Source of the DNA: Candidatus Saccharibacteria bacterium UBA1788
Lineage (GTDB): Bacteria > Patescibacteriota > Saccharimonadia > Saccharimonadales > Saccharimonadaceae
Reading direction: 5' to 3'
Assembly (NCBI GenBank): GCA_002315165.1
Contig: DCGC01000016.1
Coordinates: 1 to 6,003 of the forward strand
DNA length: 6,003 nucleotides
The notes under the pieces were generated by a model. The model worked only from the letters and a program-made list of their open reading frames with translations. It did not search any database and was not told where the DNA came from. Within the stretch, counting starts at the first letter, position 1. Every line of letters starts with the position of its first letter. The position numbers were made by a program, and so were the translations under genes. Shown piece by piece: positions 1 to 4,274 of the stretch.

Positions 1-20
1 TTTCTCTAATGCAGATACTG
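1..20 (+). repeat. Direct repeat A, copy 1 (5' edge of the module)
   Basis: The 20 bases tttctctaatgcagatactg are repeated exactly at 309-328. Here they lie in frame in the surface-protein gene and encode FSNADT. The repeat may continue upstream of the window. To the right the two copies diverge at once. Confidence 0.85.
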
Positions 21-235
21 CTCTTTTGATGGCTCCGCTTGGGCTTGCCCGTGCTGGCCTCTACCATTACAATAATGGTGCTCTGGACTCTCAGTCGTCG
101 GTCGGCCTCTACTGGTCACACCGTATCTACTCATCTACGAATTCTTACGGCCTGCTCTTCCGTTCCGGCTACGTCTACCCTCAGGGTAACGACAGTCGCG
201 GCCTCGCGTTCTCGGTTCGTTGCCTTGCCCGCTAG
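2..235 (+). CDS. 3' end of a FISUMP-like / C-type-lectin-fold surface protein (5' truncated)
   Basis: The reading frame is open from the window edge to the TAG at 233-235 and gives 77 C-terminal residues; the start lies upstream. The frame holds YWS, a YSSTNSY segment, GYVYPQ and a terminal FSVRCLAR, the layout of the closing domain of FISUMP-like (DUF1566 / formylglycine-enzyme-like, C-type-lectin fold) proteins, which in Saccharibacteria occur as large families of secreted surface proteins. From the family I infer an exported, cell-surface binding protein; the signal peptide and any anchor would be outside the window. Codon use differs from every other gene here: C-ending codons (GGC, CTC, TAC, GTC) dominate, whereas the rest of the window prefers A/T endings. 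Tyr, Gly, Leu and His sit where relatives, as I recall them, often have Asn, which suggests adenine-directed diversification. The family call is fairly firm; the ligand is unknown. Confidence 0.72.
   Translation, partial: FSNADTALLMAPLGLARAGLYHYNNGALDSQSSVGLYWSHRIYSSTNSYGLLFRSGYVYPQGNDSRGLAFSVRCLAR
217..235 (+). repeat. Direct repeat B, copy 1 (3' edge of the module, contains the stop codon)
   Basis: tcgttgccttgcccgctag encodes the last residues and the TAG of the surface protein and recurs at 470-488 with one change (18 of 19 identical). In a DGR-type target the 3' end of the variable repeat is the conserved initiation site, which would fit this position. Confidence 0.8.
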
Positions 236-246
236 AAGCCGAAATT

Positions 247-263
247 GCGGAGCTCGGCTCCGC
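247..263 (+). other. Perfect GC hairpin just past the surface-protein stop
   Basis: gcggagc, loop tcg, gctccgc: a 7-bp perfect stem starting 11 bases after the TAG. No T-run follows, so it is a poor intrinsic terminator. A hairpin or cruciform directly downstream of the variable repeat is a known part of some DGR target sites, as in the Bordetella phage BPP-1 element. Here it could be that, or an mRNA 3'-end stabiliser. Confidence 0.6.
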
Positions 264-308
264 GCCTGAAACGTGGCGCGTCTCTGTTTCCCGCTCCGGC
301 AACAATAG

Positions 309-328
309 TTTCTCTAATGCAGATACTG
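309..328 (+). repeat. Direct repeat A, copy 2
   Basis: Exact 20-base copy of 1-20. Read in the equivalent frame it again gives FSNADT, and the frame is open upstream through about 25 codons (containing GNNS just before the repeat) but meets a TGA at 343-345. It is therefore a fragment and not an intact gene. Confidence 0.85.
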
Positions 329-335
329 GTAATTG

Positions 336-460
336 CGGGTCCTGATTCGTAACTGGCTTTTCGGGGTCGGAGTCCTTCGCGCCCGTCGTCACGGGGCTCC
401 GGCTCCTAGATCTCGGTCGTAACCTCCGAACTCCCCCTCAAAGCAGTTACGAATCACCCG
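336..460. repeat. Long imperfect inverted repeat
   Basis: The left arm at 336-360 reads cgggt, cct, gattcgtaactg, g, cttt. The right arm at 440-460, reverse-complemented, reads cgggt, gattcgtaactg, cttt. The arms thus match except for two small bulges (3 nt and 1 nt), with a 12-bp perfect core. Pairing can continue inward with bulges (gggg and tcggag near 363-372 against ctccga and cccc near 424-436). It lies wholly inside the interval bounded by repeat copies at 309-328 and 470-488. It could be a folded RNA, a small inverted-repeat element or a cruciform; I see no target-site duplication. Confidence 0.65.
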
Positions 461-469
461 TAAAATAAC

Positions 470-488
470 TCGTTGCCTTGGCCGCTAG
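470..488 (+). repeat. Direct repeat B, copy 2
   Basis: tcgttgccttggccgctag differs from 217-235 by one base and even keeps the TAG. The similarity stops directly upstream (the 5' neighbours are taaaataac here and ttctcggt there). This copy marks the end of the GC-rich DNA. Confidence 0.75.
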
Positions 489-499
489 GAATATATTCC
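488..499. repeat. 12-bp perfect palindrome at the composition boundary
   Basis: ggaatatattcc is its own reverse complement. It begins on the last base of repeat B copy 2, exactly where GC-rich DNA turns AT-rich. It could be a dimeric-protein operator or a breakpoint trace; nothing else supports either. Confidence 0.4.
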
Positions 500-532
500 C
501 TACCGATAGAGAGTTTTAGAATTGGCAAAAAT

Positions 533-638
533 CCATTTCCACACGAAATGGTTTGACAACATAAGCGTTTCATGACGCTTTATATCATAACAGAGGTGAG
601 GTTTGTTTTTCCCTACGTTTTAACTCTACAAAAAACGT
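533..638. other. Cluster of three hairpins in non-coding DNA (possible structured RNA)
   Basis: Three hairpins follow each other: 533-551 (ccatttc, 5-nt loop, gaaatgg), 563-580 (aagcgt, 6-nt loop, acgctt) and 615-638 (acgtttt, 10-nt loop, aaaacgt). A TTGACA lies between the first two (553-558), but the TATATC/TATCAT candidates at 581-588 are spaced too far for a good sigma-70 promoter. No open frame with a ribosome site spans it. I recognise no Rfam-type RNA; strand and function are undetermined. Confidence 0.3.
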
Positions 639-707
639 TCGGTAATTCTATTTTAGCGGAAGCGGGATGCTAAGTCAAGTGGTTGCTAAGAATAAGGGGG
701 ATGAAAA

Positions 708-779
708 ATGGGAAAAGGGAAAAACGGTGGAAAAAAGAGCGAAAAACATGAGAATTTTGGGGAAAAGTCCGAAAAATAG
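708..779 (+). CDS. Doubtful 23-residue Lys/Gly/Glu-rich small ORF
   Basis: ATG at 708 follows aaggggg (694-700) with a 7-nt gap, a fair Shine-Dalgarno, and the frame runs to TAG at 777-779. The product is 23 residues, mostly Lys, Gly and Glu, with no signal or membrane segment. The stretch from about 691 to 786 is strongly purine-rich on the + strand, which alone produces Lys/Glu/Gly codons, so this may be chance. I recognise no homologue. Confidence 0.15.
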   Translation: MGKGKNGGKKSEKHENFGEKSEK

Positions 780-789
780 GGGGGTCGAT

Positions 790-832
790 TTTTGAAAAAA
801 AATTTTTTCGGCGCTTCGCGCCTATAGACAGA
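790..832. repeat. 43-nt hairpin repeat, copy 1
   Basis: Order of parts: tttt, an A-run, a T-run, c, stem ggcgc (810-814), loop ttc, stem gcgcc (818-822), then tatagacaga. It matches 861-903 over its whole length. Read on the minus strand it is a GC hairpin followed by gaaaaaa and a T-run, so it could work as a terminator facing left; it may also be a REP-like intergenic repeat. Confidence 0.75.
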
Positions 833-860
833 GGAATTGTGAGAATCTATAAGGGTAAAA

Positions 861-903
861 TTTTAAAAAAAAATTTTCGGGCGCTACGCGCCCTATAGAC
901 AGA
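861..903. repeat. 43-nt hairpin repeat, copy 2
   Basis: Same length and order as 790-832. The stem is one pair longer on both sides (gggcgc at 879-884, loop tac, gcgccc at 888-893), so G and C were gained or lost together while the T-run shortened. The tail tatagacaga is identical. A 28-nt spacer (833-860) separates the copies. Confidence 0.75.
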
Positions 904-952
904 AAAATTTTTCTGCTCCAGTAGAGCGGAGAAAAAAATAAAAATAGAAATG

Positions 953-961
953 TGATAAAAT
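953..961 (+). promoter_or_regulatory. Extended -10 promoter for the 70-residue ORF (leaderless)
   Basis: tgataaaat fits TGNTATAAT with one mismatch, and its last base is 6 nt before the ATG at 968. Transcription would start on or next to the ATG, giving a leaderless mRNA; no Shine-Dalgarno is present. No good -35 box is visible in the A-rich DNA upstream, as is tolerated with an extended -10. Confidence 0.55.
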
Positions 962-967
962 CAGGTT

Positions 968-1180
968 ATGGCATTTATTAGAAAGTTCAAAACCGGATCG
1001 GGAAATATTGGAGTTCAGGTTTGTTATAAAGAGCAGGGAAAAGTAGTAAGGACGGTGCATGTGGGATCGGCGCAATCGGAAATTGGACTTAATAAACTAA
1101 TGAAAAAGGCGCAAAAAATTATTGATGCTGATAAAAATCCATTGTTTGATTTGAATAAATATGACGAAAGGTTGAAATGA
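968..1180 (+). CDS. 70-residue protein resembling a transposase N-terminal domain
   Basis: The protein begins MAFIRKFKTGSG, followed by VQVCYK and VHVGSA near residues 16-34 and a helical tail. In my memory of the family, this FIRK-KT-SG ... VQ ... HVGSA pattern is the N-terminal (non-catalytic) domain of IS4/IS1634-type transposases, usually followed by several hundred residues of DDE nuclease. Here the frame stops at residue 70 and no nuclease follows, so it cannot transpose. The stop overlaps the next gene's start (ATGA, 1177-1180), so the two are translationally coupled, and an extended -10 sits 6 nt upstream of its ATG. That arrangement suggests a kept, co-opted DNA- or RNA-binding module rather than recent debris, but this is inference. 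Codon use matches the neighbours. Alternative: a truncated relic that happens to lead an operon. Confidence 0.7.
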   Translation: MAFIRKFKTGSGNIGVQVCYKEQGKVVRTVHVGSAQSEIGLNKLMKKAQKIIDADKNPLFDLNKYDERLK

Positions 1181-2226
1181 AATTCGTTGAATTGACTAGA
1201 GATGAGTTCCAGAAATTTGAGGAGAAAAACCCGCAGGGGAATATCATGCAGAGTGCGGAAAGAGCAGAGCTACGAGAGGAAATGGGCTATAATACGTATT
1301 TTTTGGGCCTAAAAGACGGGGAAAAAGTGGCGGCGGCCGGTTTAGTGGTAGAAAGAAACAGGGAAGCATGGATACAGATTGGGCCGCTTTTGGATTATGA
1401 TGATACAAAAATGATTAGAGAGTTTCTTGAGGGATATTTGGCTTTTGCGGAGGAAAAAGGATTTGTTGAGGTTGAGATTTTTCCGCCAGTGCTGCTAAGC
1501 GTGAGAGATGTGAAAGGCGAAAAGCTAAAAGAGTTTGATAGGAAGAAGATTTTTGGAGTGTTTGAGAAGCTGGGATTTATGCATATGGGAATGACGACAA
1601 AGATTGAGTATAAGGCGAATAGATGGATGTGCGTGAAAGATTTAAGCGGAATCAAGACGATTGAAGAAGCACGGGCGACTTATAAGAAAAATGTGCGAAA
1701 TAAGTTAAGGAAGGTGTCAAAAGAGCTAGAAGTGCATGTTTTAACGGACAAAAAAGAGCTGAAAGATTGGATTGCGGCGTTAGATTCGAGCAACGAAAAA
1801 AACGGCGTGAAAAGTAGCCGAACAGAGAAATATTATAGGCAGATTTTTGATACGTTTGGCGATAAAGTGCAATTTATGGTCGTGAGAAAAAAAGACGACA
1901 AGGAAATCGTTTCTTCGAGAGTGGTTTTTTATCGACCGAATGAGGTGGTGACGTTTGTGTCGGGGACGGTGCAAAAATACAAAAAATTGAACGGTATGAC
2001 AGTGATGCAAGATTGGCAGATAGAGGAATGTCTAAAACGGGGAATAAAGAGACTGAATTTTTATGGGATGGAGGGGGATTTTTCTGAGAATAATAGGTTG
2101 TTAGAGTTTAAGAGCGGGTTTGGGGTGGAAATTGAGGAATATATCGGAGGGTTCAAAAAAGTCTTAAGGCCGACGGCGTATAAGATAGGGAAAGTGAAGA
2201 GAAAAATTAGGACTTTATTTTCCTAA
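1177..2226 (+). CDS. FemAB-family aminoacyl-tRNA-dependent peptidoglycan bridge transferase (first of two)
   Basis: The 349-residue length fits the FemAB/FemX/MurM family, whose members move an amino acid from aminoacyl-tRNA to the stem peptide of lipid II on the inner face of the membrane. Two GNAT-like halves can be traced: residues 1-150, with an AAAGLVVERN strand and an AWIQIGPLLDY segment near 64-74, and about 170-330, opening with the basic helix YKKNVRNKLRKVSKEL. The second half holds SSNEKNG, VVFYRPNEVVTFVSG and the C-terminal FKSGFG ... EEYIGGF block (311-326), typical of the family. The tail is basic. The start overlaps the stop of the 70-residue gene and has aaagg at 1167-1171, 5 nt upstream. 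Its last 20 bases overlap the convergent second FemAB gene. Amino-acid specificity cannot be read from the sequence. Confidence 0.85.
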   Translation: MKFVELTRDEFQKFEEKNPQGNIMQSAERAELREEMGYNTYFLGLKDGEKVAAAGLVVERNREAWIQIGPLLDYDDTKMIREFLEGYLAFAEEKGFVEVEIFPPVLLSVRDVKGEKLKEFDRKKIFGVFEKLGFMHMGMTTKIEYKANRWMCVKDLSGIKTIEEARATYKKNVRNKLRKVSKELEVHVLTDKKELKDWIAALDSSNEKNGVKSSRTEKYYRQIFDTFGDKVQFMVVRKKDDKEIVSSRVVFYRPNEVVTFVSGTVQKYKKLNGMTVMQDWQIEECLKRGIKRLNFYGMEGDFSENNRLLEFKSGFGVEIEEYIGGFKKVLRPTAYKIGKVKRKIRTLFS

Positions 2227-3130
2227 GAATAAGGTTGGCTTTTCTTAAGAGAGAGTAGGCGAGATATTTAGGGGTGTTAAGCGGTAGATCGTAGGTTCCA
2301 GAGTAATGGACAGGGGTGCCGTCAAAGCTCTTTTTAAAGGCGGTGAAGCCGGCCCAAGGGTGGGACTTTTTAGCGCCGTCAGGGGCGATACCCCAGAAAT
2401 CGAAGGTTTTAAGACCTTTTGATTTTGCGTCGAGAATGAGTTGAATCGTCAAAATTCCGGTGGCGTGGAGGTGGGCACCTTTGTTGGATTGGGCACCTTG
2501 GAGGTTGAATCGAGTTGAGCCATAATCGAGGATGAGTCCGGCGGCAAGGGTTTCTTTTCCTTGTTTTAGGAAATAGAGAGTACCGAAGCCGGCGGCGAGT
2601 TGCTTTTTATAATGTTCTTCGTCAGCAAAAGAAATACTTTTTTTATGGGCGAGGTCGCTTTGGAGTTTTGTTAGGAGGCGGACGTCTTTTTCGTTAGTGG
2701 AAGTGGTGATTTCTAGACTGTTTTTCGACATTTGGCGATAGTAACGGCGGAGGCGGGAAGGAAGTTTCGCGCTAAGTTCGTCGTCGGTGCCAGATAAATC
2801 TAGAACATAGGTGTCGGAAGGGTTGATGTCTTTGGACTTTTTTAGGCCGTATTTGGCCATTTCCTTCGCCGAGAAGGCCAGAGTAGGCTCAACCCTGATA
2901 AAGATAGCGCTTTTTTCTTTTCCTAGTTCTTTTAGAGCTTTAAGGGCCTTTTTTAGGGACTTTTTTGAGTCTAAATTTGGCCCGTAGGGGCAATAGAGGT
3001 AGTTTCCGAGCGGAGTTTTTTCTAGAGAGGCGAGACACTCGTAACCGTCGCCAGAAAACCTAAAAACGTCCTTATTTTCGGATTTTAAGAAGTTTTCCCA
3101 AGATTTTGACTGAAGAAAGTGCTGATTCAT
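2207..3130 (-). CDS. FemAB-family aminoacyl-tRNA-dependent peptidoglycan bridge transferase (second of two)
   Basis: The protein has 307 residues and starts MNQHFLQSKSWENF, a common FemAB opening. Blocks in order: LGNYLYCPYGPNL (41-53), AIFIRVEPTLAF (75-86), the basic helix LPSRLRRYYRQM (123-134), LAAGLILDYGSTRFNLQGA (195-213), and FDFWGIAPDG (243-252) with HPWAGFTAFKKSF (257-269) and YSGTYDLPL (276-284), which are strong family signatures. It should attach an amino acid to a peptidoglycan precursor using aminoacyl-tRNA. It differs from the convergent 349-residue paralogue, which lacks the FWGIAPDG and HPWAGF blocks, so the two probably add different residues or act at different steps. It lies 19 nt after tsaD on the same strand but has its own extended -10, 6 nt before the ATG, so it can be transcribed alone as well as by read-through. 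Confidence 0.9.
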   Translation of the reverse strand: MNQHFLQSKSWENFLKSENKDVFRFSGDGYECLASLEKTPLGNYLYCPYGPNLDSKKSLKKALKALKELGKEKSAIFIRVEPTLAFSAKEMAKYGLKKSKDINPSDTYVLDLSGTDDELSAKLPSRLRRYYRQMSKNSLEITTSTNEKDVRLLTKLQSDLAHKKSISFADEEHYKKQLAAGFGTLYFLKQGKETLAAGLILDYGSTRFNLQGAQSNKGAHLHATGILTIQLILDAKSKGLKTFDFWGIAPDGAKKSHPWAGFTAFKKSFDGTPVHYSGTYDLPLNTPKYLAYSLLRKANLILRKIKS

Positions 3131-3136
3131 AAAAAT

Positions 3137-3145
3137 ATTTTAGCA
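3137..3145 (-). promoter_or_regulatory. Extended -10 promoter for the second FemAB gene (leaderless)
   Basis: On the minus strand TGCTAAAAT is followed by 6 nt (ATTTTT) and the ATG at 3130. The element fits between the tsaD stop (3150-3152) and the start codon. There is no Shine-Dalgarno in the 19-nt gap and no clear -35 box. Confidence 0.5.
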
Positions 3146-3149
3146 CAAG

Positions 3150-4193
3150 CTAAGAAATAGCGATACGGGGATAAATATTGAGAGAATAGGGGTCGGTAGG
3201 TTGAACGCCAGAGATGATTTCGAAATAGGCAGCGGCGCCGACCATGGCGGCATTGTCGCCGGAAAGGGACGGAGAAGGGAAGAACAGGGGAAGATTATGA
3301 ATAGATTCGCTGGCTTTAGAGCGAAGGGCGGCATTAGCACTGACGCCGCCAGCGAAACAGATAGATTTTACCTCTTGGTGTTCGTTTAGGGCGGCTTTTA
3401 GCTTTTCGAGAAGGATGTCGATAGCGGTTTTTTCGAAAGAAGCGGCGAAATCGGCTTTTTGTTGGTCGGTAAGGAGGTTTTTTAGATCGGAAGAGGGGTG
3501 GCTAATAGGGACACCGACTTCTTTTTGGACGGCGCGGAGAACGGCGGTTTTTAGACCAGAAAAGGAAAAATCGAGGGGGTTTTCGGTTTTTGGATGGGGA
3601 AGAGGATATTTTTCAGGGTCGCCGAGCTTGGCAAGTTTATTGATTGCGGGGCCGCCTGGATAAGGGAGACCGAGAATCTTAGCGACTTTATCAAAACATT
3701 CGCCAATAGCATCGTCGTTGGTTGTGCCGATAATTTTAAAGGAATTGTGGGCGGGCATATAGAGAATTTGGGTGTGACCGCCAGAAATTACTAGGGAGAG
3801 AAGAGGAAAAGACGGGGAATTATCGGATTCGAGCCAGTTGGAATAGATATGGGATTTAAGGTGGTGAACGGCGTAGAGGGGTTTTTTGTGTAAAATGGCT
3901 AGGGTGCGAGCGGTGAGAGTGCCGATAAGGAGAGAACCGAGAAGACCTGGGGCAGAAGTGACGGCGATAGCGTCAATATCGTCCCAAGAACAATGCGCAT
4001 CAGAGAAGGCTTTGTCGATTACTGGGGTGATAGCTTCGAGATGAGAGCGAGCGGCGACCTCTGGGATAACTCCGCCGTAGGCAGCAAAAATATCGATTTG
4101 GGAAACAACGACGTTAGAGAGAATTTTTACGCCGTTTTCGACAATGGCGGCGGCGGTTTCGTCGCAACTGGACTCGATGCTTAGGATTTTCAT
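3150..4193 (-). CDS. tsaD: TsaD, tRNA N6-adenosine threonylcarbamoyltransferase
   Basis: TsaD transfers the threonylcarbamoyl group from threonylcarbamoyl-AMP to A37 of tRNAs reading ANN codons, together with TsaB and TsaE, whose genes are not in this window. The 347-residue length is normal. Family hallmarks in order: ESSCDETAAAIV (7-18, ASKHA-type nucleotide fold), GGVIPEVAAR (40-49), HLKSH (metal ligands His111 and His115, the same numbers as in E. coli), VISGGHTQI (135-143), the DDAIGE segment (160-165), GLPYPGGPAI (175-184), FSGLKTA (211-217), CFAGGVSANAALR (279-291) and SGDNAAMVGAA (311-321, metal ligand Asp313). The gene appears intact. The ATG lies 7 nt after a TGGTATAAT element on the minus strand, so the mRNA is probably leaderless. 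The second FemAB gene follows 19 nt downstream. Confidence 0.97.
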   Translation of the reverse strand: MKILSIESSCDETAAAIVENGVKILSNVVVSQIDIFAAYGGVIPEVAARSHLEAITPVIDKAFSDAHCSWDDIDAIAVTSAPGLLGSLLIGTLTARTLAILHKKPLYAVHHLKSHIYSNWLESDNSPSFPLLSLVISGGHTQILYMPAHNSFKIIGTTNDDAIGECFDKVAKILGLPYPGGPAINKLAKLGDPEKYPLPHPKTENPLDFSFSGLKTAVLRAVQKEVGVPISHPSSDLKNLLTDQQKADFAASFEKTAIDILLEKLKAALNEHQEVKSICFAGGVSANAALRSKASESIHNLPLFFPSPSLSGDNAAMVGAAAYFEIISGVQPTDPYSLNIYPRIAIS

Positions 4194-4200
4194 TGAGAAA

Positions 4201-4229
4201 ATTATACCATAATTGAATATGATAGTAAA
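4201..4229 (-). promoter_or_regulatory. tsaD promoter
   Basis: On the minus strand: TTTACT (4229-4224, weak -35), 17-nt spacer, extended -10 TGGTATAAT (4209-4201), then 7 nt (TTTCTCA) to the ATG at 4193. The predicted start point coincides with the first base or two of the coding sequence, so the transcript would have no leader. Confidence 0.7.
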
Positions 4230-4241
4230 ATATGGTATAAT
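4213..4241 (+). promoter_or_regulatory. pgsA promoter
   Basis: TTGAAT (4213-4218), 17-nt spacer, TATAAT (4236-4241) with the extended TG at 4233-4234. This is a near-consensus housekeeping promoter. Transcription should start near 4248, giving a leader of about 27 nt that contains the ribosome site. Confidence 0.8.
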
Positions 4242-4262
4242 ATGGGAACTATAATTTCATTT

Positions 4263-4269
4263 GGAGGGG
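4263..4269 (+). promoter_or_regulatory. Ribosome binding site that fixes the pgsA start
   Basis: ggagggg ends 5 nt before the ATG at 4275. An in-frame ATG at 4242 is rejected because it touches the -10 box and so would lie upstream of the transcript start. Confidence 0.8.
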
Positions 4270-4274
4270 TAGAG

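Larger units (their letters stand above)
236..488. other. GC-rich non-coding DNA with scrambled surface-gene edges
   Basis: No convincing gene. It holds the hairpin at 247-263, the second copies of repeats A and B, and the inverted repeat between them. A hand count of 361-420 gives 42 G+C of 60 bases, against 22 of 60 for 721-780. I infer a decayed or rearranged remnant of another copy of the surface-protein module, or the non-coding part of a diversification locus. An 85-codon minus-strand frame over 135-392 has no recognisable content and overlaps the + gene. Confidence 0.5.
4201..4241. repeat. 10-bp inverted repeat formed by two facing -10 elements
   Basis: attataccat (4201-4210) and atggtataat (4232-4241) are exact reverse complements 21 nt apart. 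Each arm is the extended -10 of one of the divergent genes tsaD and pgsA, and each gene's -35 box lies between the two arms, so the promoters point away from each other across shared DNA. Confidence 0.8.

Noticed and set aside
135..392. 85-codon minus-strand frame as a gene
   Set aside because: It overlaps the recognised surface-protein frame, has no ribosome site or family resemblance, and runs across the repeat and hairpin elements.
309..488. Template repeat of a DGR
   Set aside because: Only the outer edges match the surface gene. The interior lacks the adenine-rich copy of the variable codons that a template must have, and no reverse transcriptase is nearby.
553..588. Sigma-70 promoter from TTGACA at 553
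   Set aside because: The possible -10 boxes are 20 or more nt away and the interval is occupied by a hairpin.
505..600. tracrRNA or CRISPR repeat (a gttttaga string and neighbouring hairpins)
   Set aside because: No repeat-spacer array or cas gene is in the window, and I could not pair the string with any anti-repeat here.
968..1180. Alternative code 25 (TGA read as glycine)
   Set aside because: Both this gene and pgsA end naturally at TGA, one of them in a tight overlap and the other 4 nt before a terminator.
1395..2010. Minus-strand frames inside the first FemAB gene
   Set aside because: They are antisense to a well-supported coding frame and have Phe/Ser/His-rich compositions expected of a shadow.
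3201..4184. Plus-strand frames inside tsaD
   Set aside because: tsaD is unmistakable on the minus strand from its motifs; these are mirror frames.
4242..4274. Upstream ATG as the pgsA start
   Set aside because: It directly follows the -10 box and so precedes the predicted transcript start; the ATG at 4275 has a strong ribosome site and gives the usual PgsA N-terminus.
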